NCBI GenBank assembly: GCA_905221605.1
Contig: CAJNDS010002362.1
Coordinates: 200,001 to 220,000 of the forward strand
DNA length: 20,000 nucleotides
From: Symbiodinium natans
Lineage: Eukaryota > Sar > Dinophyceae > Suessiales > Symbiodiniaceae
Direction of reading: 5' to 3'
Shown here: in pieces, positions 1 through 8,704 of the stretch
How positions within the stretch are numbered: the stretch's first letter is position 1
Layout: every line of letters begins with the position of its first letter
Program-made: the position numbers and the translations under genes
The notes under the pieces: model-generated
The model's input: the letters and a program-made list of their open reading frames with translations, nothing else
Told to the model about the DNA's origin: nothing
The model's database searches: none

Positions 1-58
1 TAGGGTTTAGGGTTGAGGGTTGAGGGTTTAGAGTTTAGGGTTTAGGGTTTAGGGTTTA
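1..58 (+). repeat. Interstitial telomere-like block (TTTAGGG)
   Basis: About eight units of TTTAGGG with variants (TTGAGGG, TTTAGAG) run from the window edge up to a fold-back element that begins at 59. The units are degenerate and normal unique sequence follows, so this is an interstitial block and not proof of a chromosome end. Confidence 0.85.
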
Positions 59-190
59 CTTGGAGGTTCATGGTACTTAGTAACTAATTATAAAAAATAA
101 CTGTACTTATATTATAACTAAGCCCCTTAAGTGCCCTAATATGGTTCTAAGTGCAGTCACATGTAGTTACTAGGTACCATGAACCTCCAA
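59..190. mobile_element. Fold-back element, family B (CTTGGAGG...CCTCCAA)
   Basis: The left end reads CTTGGAGGTTCATGGTACTTA and the right end is its near-perfect reverse complement (TAC CATGAACCTCCAA), giving a non-autonomous, MITE-like element of about 130 bp with an AT-rich centre. It has no coding capacity. Related copies lie at 707, 1283, 2131, 2633 and 15260. Its CTTGG end matches the ends of the introns in the genes at 9393-16152 and 16298-18080, so it may belong to the same mobile superfamily. Confidence 0.75.
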
Positions 191-706
191 TGGTAGGATC
201 CCCTCGTAACAAGGACTCCAAAAAGGTACCCTAATTTGGGACGACCACATGGAGCCCCAAAAGGAGCCTTTCAAACAGAACAGCCCCTTTGACTATGGCG
301 GGTGGTGCACTCGGTCCTCCGTTAGGAAGCGACCTCGAGGAGGTTCTGTTGGAGGACGCTGCTTCTGAGCAGAGCTGATGTCTGACCACCCCTAAAACCC
401 CAAGCCCCGAAACCCCAAAGCTCTGGTTGTGAAGGGAACTTTAAGGGTCTGAGGGCTCCAAATTCACTTCCAAACTCATGGACATTCAGTACTTGGCCCT
501 TGTCCAGGCGAGATTCTTGCCGTTTAGCGACTGCTCCCGTTTCTGGTGATGTGACGGATGGCTTTTTGTTGTTCAGTTAGGGTTCTTTTGGGTCGCTGTC
601 CTTGCGCCTCATCCGAAGGACACTCCTGGGACCGGGATGGCGCTGCCCAGCCCCCGCACGCAGCGCACCGAAGGCCCGCACGTCTCGGTGATGTTTTGGG
701 GGGGTT
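191..706. other. Gene-poor stretch, two small exon-like ORFs
   Basis: No recognised gene. A 27-codon ORF from an ATG at 295 to a TGA at 376-378 has an acidic, protein-like C-terminus (GSDLEEVLLEDAASEQS) and could be a terminal exon. An overlapping frame from the ATG at 250 also looks open for about 40 codons. Both calls rest on residue composition alone. 590-700 is CG-rich and open in several frames, with no family match. Confidence 0.2.
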
Positions 707-816
707 CTTGGAGGTTCCGGGGCACTACAGAGTAGGGTGACAAGTAGGGCAAGTAAGGAGATGACCACACTTAAGGTACGTATAGCCCTGCTTATAAGTA
801 CCCATGAACCCACAAG
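707..816. mobile_element. Fold-back element, family B, diverged
   Basis: Left end CTTGGAGGTTC, right end ATAAGTACCCATGAACCCACAAG. The inner right arm (GCTTATAAGTACCCATGAACC) matches the family B consensus well, while the left arm has decayed. About 110 bp, non-coding. No clean target duplication was seen. Confidence 0.6.
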
Positions 817-1282
817 TTGTTTTGGTGAGCTTGAGGCTTCTGTAACGGAGAAAGGACGATCGTCTGGAAACGGCTTCCGAGATCAAAAATCCCAATGAGC
901 TACAATCTGAGCCCTGAACCCTAAACTGTAACCCCCCTAAACTCTACACCCGAAACCCTACATGAGACTAGCTAGCTTTCGATTCTCAAGGTCTTTCACT
1001 CCTGTGTGTTTTTGGCCCACTCAGTCGGGCTTTCCGTCCTTCCCGTGCGATGCCTCGTTCACATTTCGCCATGTAACGAGCGCCAACACACTACTTGGAG
1101 GGTCATGTAGGGTACTTAAAAGTGGGGTTAGAAGTAAAGCAACAAGGGTTAAAACTTATTTAATCTCTTTCTCGAGCTGTCGCTTTGTTTTGGCCGAGGG
1201 AGGAGTATCGAGAGCCCTGAGATGAAAAACCCCACATGGAAAGGCTGATCGAGCTTGAGGGTACCCCCCCTCCGACCCACTT

Positions 1283-1368
1283 TTTGGAGGTCCATGGATA
1301 CTTCTAGTTAGAACAGTAGGGCGTGGAATTATAGCCCTACTTCTGAATGCGCTGATGAACCTGCCAAG
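1283..1368. mobile_element. Fold-back element, family B, degenerate
   Basis: The left end TTTGGAGGTCCATGGATACTTC and the right end GATGAACCTGCCAAG are recognisable as family B arms with several changes. A further left-end-like piece (CTTGGAGGGTCATGTAGGGTAC) at about 1096 has no clear partner and may be a broken copy. Confidence 0.45.
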
Positions 1369-1380
1369 CGCCCACCCCAA

Positions 1381-1602
1381 ATCTTAGAACAACCCTAAAG
1401 CCTCAACCCTTAACCCTTTGTGAGCCTCGAAGCTCAAAACCCTAAGCCCAAAACCCTTTCACGTCGAAGCCCTCGGCCTCTTTTCCCTAAACCCTGGGCC
1501 CTATAGACCCTGAACCCTGAAAACTAAACCCTGAACCCTGAACCCTAAATCCTAAACCCTAAACCCTAAATCCTAGACCCTAAACCCTAAACCCTAAACC
1601 CT
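1381..1602 (-). repeat. Degenerate CCCTAAA block
   Basis: Scattered CCCTAAA-like units from about 1381 become regular between 1505 and 1602, with variants such as CCCTGAA, CCCTAAAT and CCTAGAC. The orientation is opposite to the block at 1718. Confidence 0.8.
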
Positions 1603-1717
1603 AAAGGCTTCGGAAGCGGCTTCGCCAAGCCCATGCCGAGTACCCCGCGCACGCAGCGGCGGAATTGGCTCAGTCGCCTGGGGCGGGGTCTGCGTGGCTT
1701 AGGCTGCAAGGCCGTTT

Positions 1718-1777
1718 AGGGTTTAGGGTTAGGGTTTAGGGTTTAGGGTTTGTGTTTAAGGTTTAGGGTTTAGGGTT
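1718..1777 (+). repeat. Interstitial TTTAGGG block next to a hairpin
   Basis: About eight TTTAGGG-like units. The 51-bp inverted repeat starts immediately after the last unit. Confidence 0.8.
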
Positions 1778-1885
1778 CATCACGCAAAACATCACGCAAA
1801 CTGTTCTATGCACCCATATCACCATGAGTGAATCCTCATGGTGATATGGGTGCATAGAACAGTTTGCGTGATGTTTTGCGTGATG
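1778..1885. repeat. Perfect 51-bp inverted repeat, 6-nt loop
   Basis: The arms 1778-1828 and 1835-1885 are exact reverse complements around the loop TGAATC. The arm begins CATCACGCAAAACATCACGC and so contains an internal near-duplication of CATCACGCAAA. Transcribed on either strand it would form a 51-bp perfect stem. It resembles neither fold-back family A nor B, and it does not have the CTTGG end. It could be a recent palindromic insertion, a small-RNA hairpin, or a repair product (snap-back synthesis). Confidence 0.95.
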
Positions 1886-2003
1886 TGACTTCTAAGAAGT
1901 TGCATGTTAGCCGGCAGCCTCCAAAGTCCGTTGCTCAAAAAGGGTTTAGGGTTTGGGGCTTAGGGCTTAGGCTGCAAAGCCCGCGCCTGGCTCAGGGTGT
2001 TTA

Positions 2004-2102
2004 CTTGGTTCCCCCTTAGACTAACAGTCCTTAATAGGGATTCTAGTGCCCCCCACTATCATCCCTATTCAGGGCTGTTAGTAGAAGGGTGAGCATCCCA
2101 AG
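2004..2102. mobile_element. Fold-back element, family A
   Basis: About 100 bp. The left arm includes CTTGGTTCCCCC and CTAACAGTCCTTAATAGGGA; the right arm includes its complement (CCCTATTCAGGGCTGTTAG) and ends CATCCCAAG. The whole element folds back on itself. Copies occur at 8480, 13284 and 15967, with a half copy near 13558. It is non-coding and MITE-like. Confidence 0.75.
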
Positions 2103-2130
2103 TTTTAGGATTGAGGGTTCAGAAAGCTTG

Positions 2131-2238
2131 CTTGGAGGTTCATGAGGGTGCTTATAAGTAGGGCTATAGGGTATCTATGGTTCTATCCTGTAGCTATAGC
2201 CTTATTTAGGGTGCATGTAACCTTAATGAACCTCCAAG
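2131..2238. mobile_element. Fold-back element, family B
   Basis: It starts CTTGGAGGTTCATGAGGGT and ends TTAATGAACCTCCAAG, with a second inverted pair further inside (GGGCTATAGG and GTAGCTATAGCC). About 108 bp. It lies only about 30 bp from the family A copy at 2004, so two different fold-back elements sit almost side by side. Confidence 0.75.
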
Positions 2239-2489
2239 GTAGTGCAAGTGAACCCAAGAGGTCCAACACTTGCAAAGCGTGTGAAGAGAGCCAGAATTTG
2301 AGGGTGGATGCCTGAATTCAGCCGGGCCTTGCTTTGGGTTTCGGGTTTTTGTGATTCCTTGAGGGTGGAAGATGTTAAGGGGTGGGGTGGAGCAGTGTGA
2401 TGTGGGTCTCTCATCCTCGTTTGAGAAACGTGTTCGGGTCTTCTCAAACTTTCTGGACCATAGTGGCATGAAGTAGCCTTTCGCGATTG
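2239..2489. other. Unassigned stretch
   Basis: It contains several overlapping minus-strand ORFs of about 90 codons, none with a recognisable motif or a protein-like composition. I see nothing else here. Confidence 0.3.
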
Positions 2490-2908
2490 CCGCCACCTAC
2501 CCAATACCCCGCCGTGTCCTCGCTGTCTTCAGTGATAAGGATATGGCGTGCTCGGCGCGCGTGACGAAGCCATCGTTTCTGCTTTCCGTGAGGGAGAGGT
2601 CGCCGACTAGTGCCTGCTTCGCGGTCTACCGAAGGGTTCATGGGTACTTATGAGTAGGGGAATGACAAGTACCCTAAATATGATTCTATCCTTATTTACC
2701 CTACTTACAACCGTACTTTATAGTTACCCACGAACCTCCAAGTACCCATGGTGTCCAGCAGAGGCGGTGATGCCTTGTGTCGACATGTTGCAGCGCAAGC
2801 CGCCACATGTCATGCTCGCTTGTACAAGGGATGGCTTGAAGTCAACGCAGCTTCGAAGCCACAGGTGTACAACCGTCTTCCACCAAATGTCGGCTACATG
2901 AAACATGT
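2490..2908 (+). other. Possible exons split by a family B element
   Basis: The frame at 2490-2630 is open and protein-like. A decayed family B element follows (GGGTTCATGGGTACTTA to CACGAACCTCCAAG at 2742), and the sequence after it is open to stops near 2900-2908 in two frames. One of these ends in a plausible C-terminus (YNRLPPNVGYMKHVQP) before a TAG. A TAC occurs on both sides of the element, as expected for a short target duplication, so the element could be an intron. No family is recognised and the frame across the junction is not settled. Confidence 0.25.
2633..2742. mobile_element. Fold-back element, family B
   Basis: The inner arms GGGTTCATGGGTACTTATGA and TATAGTTACCCACGAACC are inverted repeats, and the right end is CCTCCAAG. 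The leftmost bases are diverged (CGAAGG instead of CTTGGA). Confidence 0.65.
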
Positions 2909-3131
2909 CCAGCCTTAGATGCATGAGACAGCTTTTGTGCAGTCTGTTGCACTTGCCTCCAAAGGTTTTAGAGCTAAGCTACAGGTGCCTGATTGTGCCC
3001 AAAAGCTGGCTCATTCCGTGTTAGCGCCTGGAAGGGCCAAAAGTTTTCCTTTCGAGCATAGCCCATCGATGGACTGCTCGAAGTCACTTTGGCCGGGTCA
3101 GACTTTCGGGTTTGGTTTTCCTCGCACCAGG

Positions 3132-3177
3132 ATGCATCTCCTCTACCCGTAGTAATGCATCTCCTCTACCCGTAGTA
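3132..3177 (+). repeat. Tandem 23-bp duplication
   Basis: A 23-bp unit beginning ATGCATCTCCTCTACCCGTA is present twice, back to back and without mismatch (3132-3154 and 3155-3177). The exact identity implies a recent duplication. Confidence 0.9.
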
Positions 3178-3304
3178 CAAGTCCCTCATGGGACCCCAAA
3201 TCCTATGCCCCAAACCCTAAACCCTAAACAGACGCTGGGATCTGGGAGTCCTGTGGCATCACAAGGTAGAGGTGACGACTTGCTTGGGACTCTAGTCTCC
3301 CTGT

Positions 3305-3559
3305 TTGCTCGCTGCATTGCACAGACTGCGAGACAGCACCATGCGCCATCCCGAATGTGGCCTTTATGCTGGGCAATTTCGGCAAAAGTCCTCGGCATGG
3401 AAACCCACATATCCTCAAAATGCTTTCTGCGCCTTGGGGCATGTCGAGCTAGCGCAGCTCACCAAACGAGCAGCGGAGGCGGAGCGCTTTGTTCAAGGCC
3501 GCTGCCAGTGGCATTATTCGGAGAAGATAGCGCCCACACATACCCGGGCTCAGTGTTAA
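3305..3559 (+). other. Exon-like ORF, unrecognised
   Basis: The frame is open for 84 codons and ends in a TAA. From about 3425 on it is strongly protein-like, including a helix-prone segment (VELAQLTKRAAEAERFVQG). It could be one exon of an unknown gene. The overlapping 162-codon frame that starts at 3112 reads less like protein. No domain was identified. Confidence 0.3.
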
Positions 3560-3599
3560 GGGTCTCCGGGAACTTTCCCCACCACTTCGGGACACGTTG

Positions 3600-4173
3600 A
3601 GGAAGCCACTGGCCGGTGTAAGATGCAAGAATCCGACATGAACACGCAGGCAAAAGAGTCGCTTCCGGCTGCAGTCAGGGCCCCATATATACCCTTTAAA
3701 GGATTTAGTAGGGTACCTCATTCCCTCATTCCTTACTACTGTAAGAAGCAGCCAGTGTTTTGGCTGGCGCGTCCCTGTCGATTTCGCCAGGAGATGAATG
3801 GGATCGGTACGCGGTGGCTGGCAAGGAGCAAGGGAAGCCGTAGGGATCGTGTCTTGAAGTCCGACGCCCTCCCCGAATTCAAAAAAGTCACTTAGTCACG
3901 CGGCTTCGAGGCCCCATGATCACTCCGAAGCCTCACACCCGATTCACGGGGTGTTCTCATAGCGGCACGGGCGGAAGACACATACTCCACATCTGTCTAC
4001 CTGTCTCTCTATTTGTCTGTGTTTCTACATGTATATACGCCTACACATATCTATGCTTATACGTGTGTTGCTGGAAGAGCGTGGTTTGCCTGCGCCTGGC
4101 ACCCGGCCAGTGTCCTAGAATTGTTTAGCGCGGGAATGAGTTTAGAAAGGAGTCTCAATCTTCCGGAACATGG
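3600..4173. other. Unassigned stretch
   Basis: A 90-codon frame (3623-3895) crosses a short inverted-repeat-rich segment near 3690-3720 and does not look uniformly coding. A short frame after a possible AG acceptor near 3791 (GDEWDRYAVAGKEQGKP, then stop) is protein-like but too short to judge. 3990-4070 is a pyrimidine-rich and TATA-rich run without an assignment. Confidence 0.2.
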
Positions 4174-4281
4174 ACCCTAAACCCTAAACCCTAAACCCTA
4201 AACCCTAAACCCTAAACCCTAAACCCTAAACCCTAAACCCTAAACCCTAAACCCTAAACCCTAAACCCTAAACCCTAAACC
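4174..4281 (-). repeat. Near-perfect CCCTAAA array
   Basis: About 15 uninterrupted CCCTAAA units, among the cleanest telomere-like arrays in the window. It is flanked by ordinary unique sequence, and I found no direct repeat at its edges. Confidence 0.95.
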
Positions 4282-4559
4282 TGCCGCAGGCTAGAATCGT
4301 TGAGCCTCATGCCAGACCCGCTTCGCTAAACACGATGGCTCTTGCTTGTGGCCAGCCGGCAAGCCACCCGTGCTGCGCGGGAAATCTCACTCCAGCCCGA
4401 TGACCAAAAGAGCAGGGGCCACGTTCTAATACTGATATTGCATTTTAAGTTTAGGGTTTAGGGTTTCGGGTTTGTGGGTCAGGCTCTAAGTTTAGGGGTT
4501 CGCTCTTGGAGGGAGGGAGACTCCTGAGGAGCTGGCACGCAGCCGGCTCGCATCTTCTC

Positions 4560-4720
4560 ATGGCGCGTGCCTCAAAAGCGAGAGCGCGGGTGGTGAGTCA
4601 GAGGATCATGGATTTGGGCCAGGTGGTTTCAAGTTTTGCCCAGTTTATGCCCTTGCGGCTTGCAACTGCGACCTTGCAAGAAAGGCTTGGAATGGAGATG
4701 GACCCCACAACCCTAAACCC
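4560..4720 (+). other. Exon-like ORF ending in telomere-like repeats
   Basis: From the ATG at 4560 the frame encodes a basic N-terminus and a helix-prone, hydrophobic stretch (IMDLGQVVSSFAQFMPLRLA). It then runs into CCCTAAA units at about 4711, where the translation becomes repeat-derived (TLNPKP). A first or internal exon whose donor lies just before the repeat is possible. Nothing recognisable was found. Confidence 0.25.
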
Positions 4721-4738
4721 TAAACCCTAAATCCGCTG

Positions 4739-4753
4739 CCCCCCCCCCCCCCC
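4739..4753. repeat. C15 homopolymer
   Basis: Fifteen consecutive C residues follow a short CCCTAAA block, and the sequence then continues CTCCCCC. The length is prone to sequencing and replication slippage. Confidence 0.9.
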
Positions 4754-5069
4754 TCTCCCCCAAATTTGGCGATTCTTCGGCACAAGCCGACCCAGGATGG
4801 ACGGGCGGAGCGTGGAGCCGGTGGGCAGCCTACTCATGGAACTTCTTGGGGTTTAGGGATTGTGAGTTAGGCACTGTGGCGTGGGAGGGGGCTGGGCAGA
4901 AAGGGCAGCAGTCGAGTCCTTTGTGAAAAAAAGGGGTTGTGAGTTTGGGGTTGCCAGGTTTCAGGGCTTTGTTGTGGTGGCTTTTGGGATTCTGGTTTGG
5001 TTTTTTTGCCGCGAGCTAATTGGTAGGAGTTATGCCGTAGAAGGGGCGTACTAGAACAAATCGCAAGCA

Positions 5070-6080
5070 GTGCTTGCACTTGGGGGGGTTTTCACGCTCA
5101 GAGCAGTTACAGGAAATTGGCATGGTCTCTTGGCGGAGCCAGCGCACGCAGATCTAGGCCCTCCTCTGTTTTCTGGTGTAGTTATCTCCATGGGCCCGAG
5201 TTATCGCCTGGGTCATCTAGGAGCACTCGTGGAGTGGTCTTGTTGGAGGCTAACTGTACATGGTTTGGGGTCTAAGTCTAAGCAGCAGCCGATGGTTCAT
5301 GTTCATCAGCAGGTCTACTTCTGCCACCTCCAACACTAAAGCATGTTCCATGGTGTTGGAAGTGTAGTAAGGCAGGACGAAAGATGGTTTTGATGAGAGT
5401 GACGGACAAGATTGTATCACGCGTTGTGTAAACGCTAATCTAGACGTCAAGGGGCCCCGTGCCTGTGCCTGGAGGGTAGTTCTCTCGATATGCGGAGTGC
5501 CCGGCCTCGGCCCTCATCTGCGCGAACCCACCCGAGTATTTACCTGTCACCTAGTCTGCCAACACTAGTCGGCCGCCGCCACCCTTCCCAAAACAAGCCC
5601 TGCACCCAGACCCGGACAAGCTATCATGGCGCAAGGTTTAGCACAATGGAGGGCCTTTAAGAATTAGGATTTACGGCTCGTCTGTAATATTTTTGCAGAC
5701 CTTGCAAGCCCGGATGCTCTTTGCTTCAGCACCAGCACGTTTGCATGTATGGGTGAGGAGGTACCCCCCCTCGCCACTGTAAGAAAAGCCAAACGCGAAG
5801 CCTCGTTTTTTGAACGCAATCCGCTATCCCGCCCCGAGCCCCAAGGCTGAAAAGCAAGCACAAGCCTTGGGTTTTGAGAGCTCGGGGGGCGAGCAAGCGA
5901 CCCCAAAGCGTGAAGTCAAAGCAAGGACTTCCCTGGATGCTTCTTGCGGCGGCTGGCTGGCTAATTCGGCCGGATTCCAGCAGGCACGGGGGGCACGTTT
6001 GATTAAGAGAACCGATTGTTCGGAACAACCCTTAGGCGGTTGATCTGACATGATGAATGTGTTGCAACAGTCATTCTTTG
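5070..6080. other. Gene-poor stretch
   Basis: Several overlapping ORFs of 60-100 codons occur on both strands (for example 5070-5339 on the plus strand, 5726-6028 on the minus strand). None shows a motif, a signal peptide or a splice pattern that I can defend. Confidence 0.3.
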
Positions 6081-6084
6081 TGCA

Positions 6085-6314
6085 GGGCGAGGTGCAGCAA
6101 TGGTGTGGACGCCCAGATCAGCTATCTGCAGGTGCACACTTGGAGTGCTGGGCCGAGGGCAGTTTCAGGTGACCAACTAGTTTTCCCATGTTTCCCTACA
6201 TACCCCGCATTTCGTCTTCAGGGAAAAGGCTTGTATCGGTACCATGTGAAACGCTTACTTCCTGGAGCTCTGCAACGACTGCATGCCCGCAGTACGCTGG
6301 CTTGTACTCATTGA
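6085..6314 (+). other. Possible two short exons
   Basis: Between an AG at 6083-6084 and CAG|GTGACC at about 6168, a frame reads like protein (QQWCGRPDQLSAG). After a possible 53-nt GT-AG intron ending CTTCAG, another protein-like frame runs to the TGA at 6312-6314 (GLYRYHVKRLLPGALQRLHA). The phases of these two frames do not agree with this junction, so at least one exon or splice site is wrong. No family was recognised. Confidence 0.2.
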
Positions 6315-6659
6315 ATCTGTGACATCCTGTCCCCTCGATATGACGACAGTGGGCCGTCAGCTAGGCAGGGGGCAACAAAAAAATCTAAAACGCGAGGTTT
6401 ACGACCCTGGGCTTCCGAAGTCGAGCTTGTGACCCCAAACCCAATTCCACTGGGTCGGTTCACTAACGGATCCCCTTCTTCGGGGTCCCCGCTATCACGC
6501 CTCCCCCTTACACGTGGGATTCCCACGTGGATCTGAGAAGTTGGCTGTTTTGCCAGGTGCGTGCAGGCGCCCTTAGTCTTCGGGCCGGAGGGCCCGCCTG
6601 TCTTATGCGCTTAGCGCACCCTGGTCGATCCCACACACATCATGCACTTACTCACCTAC

Positions 6660-6718
6660 TTAGGGTTTAGGGTTTAGGGTTTGGGGTTTGGGGTTTGGGG
6701 TTTAGGGTTTAGGCTTTA
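6660..6718 (+). repeat. Interstitial TTTAGGG block
   Basis: About eight units, including three TTTGGGG variants in a row in the middle. Confidence 0.85.
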
Positions 6719-6863
6719 ACGGGCCCTACTTGTAACCCTAGAAACCCCTGTGACCTCGAGCGGAAGGTGCCTGGTAGCGGCACCCGGCCATACCTGGCCA
6801 TGGGCGCAGCGTGTGCTGGCACGCAAGGCGGCTTTGTATTCTTCAAACTTCGTGGATCATTGC

Positions 6864-6904
6864 GGATGTTCATGGGTACTTATAAGTACCCATGACCCTT
6901 CAAG
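6864..6904. mobile_element. Minimal family B fold-back (solo palindrome)
   Basis: The core 6871-6894 is a perfect 24-bp palindrome beginning CATGGGTACTTA. The outer bases GATGTTCATGG and CATGACCCTTCAAG resemble family B ends. It looks like a family B element that has lost its interior and keeps only the tips. Confidence 0.6.
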
Positions 6905-6986
6905 TACGGATGTTCTTCCTTGTTAGGCCGGTTTAGTGTAGGGATGGTCTTAAGGGGGATGCCGGGTACAGACGACTAGTTACTAG

Positions 6987-7157
6987 CAGGCGGTAAGTGC
7001 AAGGGTGTTTGGCACACGGGCCCATGAAAGTTTCTTATCATATCGCCAGTGGCCTTCGAATAAGAATGGGCACATGGATGCGGCACCGACAATCTACTAT
7101 CGCAAAAAGCCAGCGGAGAACGACCTACAGCAGAGCAGTGATGTCACACCGCGATAG
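6987..7157 (+). other. Exon-like ORF, unrecognised
   Basis: An open frame of 56 codons follows a possible acceptor (TTACTAG) and ends in a TAG at 7155-7157. Its composition is convincingly protein-like throughout (for example FLSYRQWPSNKNGHMDAAP and YYRKKPAENDL). It would be the terminal exon of a plus-strand gene. I do not recognise a family. Confidence 0.35.
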
Positions 7158-7290
7158 CAGCCGTAGGAGCTACCAAGAATAGGGCTGCTTCAAAGCAGGG
7201 CCATACGGACTTCACATCGTTAGTTAGAAGTGTGGTCGATCCGGCAAAGCCGCTGCCCCCGCTTTTCTAATGAGCCCTTATTTTGCTGCA

Positions 7291-7422
7291 GTCGTTGTGC
7301 GTCGCACCGTTGTCACAAGGCTTGGGAGACCCGGTCGAATATTCACCCGAGGCAGGCATCCCGCTCAGTTGCGTGCAGCTTCGCAGCCGTCATGCCACCA
7401 CTACTGTCAGCCGGACTTCGTC
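7291..7422 (+). other. Exon-like ORF at an ITS-associated duplication
   Basis: After a TTGCTGCAG acceptor-like site the frame is open for 43 codons with protein-like sequence (LGDPVEYSPEAGIPLSCVQL) and ends in a TAA at 7420-7422. Its 3' part lies within the 46-bp segment that is duplicated at 7489-7534. Unrecognised. Confidence 0.3.
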
Positions 7423-7534
7423 ATAACCTGGCCGAGTGCCAACTTAAAAACCCTAAACATTCCCTAAACCCCAAAGCCTAAAAAGCCTCCACTGCTGTCA
7501 GCCGGACTTCGTCATAACCTCGCCGAGTGCCAAC
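7398..7534. repeat. 46-bp direct repeat flanking telomere-like DNA
   Basis: 7398-7443 and 7489-7534 are direct repeats that match at 44 of 46 positions. Between them lie 45 bp dominated by degenerate CCCTAAA units, and more such units follow the second copy. The arrangement resembles a large target duplication made when telomere-like DNA was inserted. Confidence 0.85.
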
Positions 7535-7680
7535 CCTAAACCCCAAAGCCTAAACCCTGAACCCTAAAAACACTGCTGAGCTGCGGTTTGGATAGGCCCG
7601 CTTCGTTTGCGATGCGCGCCGGGAGCAGCTAAGTCTCGTCCGGGCCCCGGGTCGCAGTGTTGCAGCTTGTTTCCTTCAGC

Positions 7681-7771
7681 GGTTTAGGGCTCAGGGTTTA
7701 GGGTTTAGGGTTTAGGGCTTAGGGGGCAAAAGGGTTTAGGGTTTAGGGTTAGGGCTTAGGGGGCAAAAGGG
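7681..7771 (+). repeat. TTTAGGG block with exact 21-bp direct repeats
   Basis: About nine TTTAGGG-like units. The 21-bp sequence that begins AGGGCTTAGGGGGCAAAAGG occurs exactly at 7714-7734 and 7751-7771, with TTTAGGGTTTAGGGTT between the two copies. Confidence 0.85.
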
Positions 7772-8064
7772 CAGTTTTAGGGCCTGCTTTTGCCACTGAC
7801 AACCCTTCTCTGCTGACCGATTCTTTGGAAGTGCATGGGAGTTGCCTAAAGCTTTGCGCCACCTGGAGCTGCATTCTTTATCATAAACTTCCTTGTAAGA
7901 GGAACACATAATAAGGGGCCCACATGTAGAGCAAACCCATTAGTCCGTGGCCCTCGTGGAACCGTATCATTCCCAAATTTGGGGAACCTGGGTCCACAGC
8001 CAAAACTTATTTGGCGCTCAGCTCCGACCCCCATGGCCTAGAGCGTTTTATTTCTTTTTTGGGC

Positions 8065-8077
8065 GGGGGGGGGGGGG
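8065..8077. repeat. G13 homopolymer
   Basis: Thirteen consecutive G residues, followed at 8129-8149 by a C-rich run with two C7 tracts. Both are slippage-prone and break reading frames nearby. Confidence 0.85.
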
Positions 8078-8343
8078 TGTTCGAAAATCGAGTCGTTTGC
8101 AAGACACCTGTTAAAGAGGCACTCCACCCGCTCCCCCCCTCCCCCCCTCGCCTTCCAACAGTGTCAACCAATACTGGCTTAGGGTTAGGGTTAGCATCAC
8201 GAGGATCGCGAGGGCGCAGTGCTTCGGCGCCAAAGATCTGCGCTGAGGCAGCAGGACGCTTGAGGGAGTTTGAGGCAGCCGATCTTCCGGAATCACGACA
8301 ACCATCCCTTACTCCCGTTTTTTTCCACGTGACCATTATGTCC

Positions 8344-8465
8344 AGCAATCTAGAGAGCCCCACGAGCTTAAGCGCGAGTGGGTGTGGAAAGCGATCAGCT
8401 GCCGCCTTGGGCACCTCATCAACCCGCAACTTCTTCCACAACGCCGCTTCCACTGCCTGTGAAGT
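8344..8465 (-). other. Possible minus-strand exon
   Basis: Read on the minus strand, the frame after a TTCACAG acceptor-like site is protein-like and helix-prone (EAALWKKLRVDEVPKAAADR followed by LALKLVGLSRLLDIM). The plus-strand frames here are rich in Ser and Ala and less convincing. Because the recognised genes of the window are all on the plus strand, this would be an isolated minus-strand gene fragment. Unrecognised, composition only. Confidence 0.2.
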
Positions 8466-8479
8466 TGTAAATAGGTTGG

Positions 8480-8580
8480 TTGGGATGCTCCCCCTTGTAC
8501 TCACAGTCCTTAATAGGGATTTCAATAGGGGGTACTATCATCCCGGAAAAGGACGGTTACTATAAGGGGGAACATCCCAA
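8480..8580. mobile_element. Fold-back element, family A
   Basis: It starts TTGGGATGCTCCCCC and ends AAGGGGGAACATCCCAA. Internal arms (CACAGTCCTTAATAGGGATT) follow the family A consensus. About 101 bp. Confidence 0.8.
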
Positions 8581-8689
8581 TAGGCTGCTTGGGAAGGCAA
8601 CTGTTGCTTGGCGTACGGGCAACAGAAATCCAAGTAGGCTCTTCTCCTCACCCTAATGGGAAGCTCAGGAAACACAGACCGACCGACAG

Positions 8690-8704
8690 AGAGAGAGAGA
8701 GAGA
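8690..8704. repeat. GA dinucleotide run
   Basis: Seven GA units, an upstream companion of the GAA tract. Confidence 0.8.

Noticed and set aside
1-58. True chromosome end
   Set aside because: The repeat is degenerate, short and cut by the window edge, and similar blocks are scattered throughout; nothing shows a terminus.
7398-7534. CRISPR-like repeat/spacer pattern
   Set aside because: There are only two repeat copies, the interval is telomere-like DNA, and the context is eukaryotic.
8011-8565. 184-codon plus-strand ORF and overlapping 172-codon minus-strand ORF
   Set aside because: They cross a G13 run, a C-rich run, TTAGGG units and the family A element, so the full lengths cannot be genes. 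Only a short minus-strand part is kept as a weak exon candidate.
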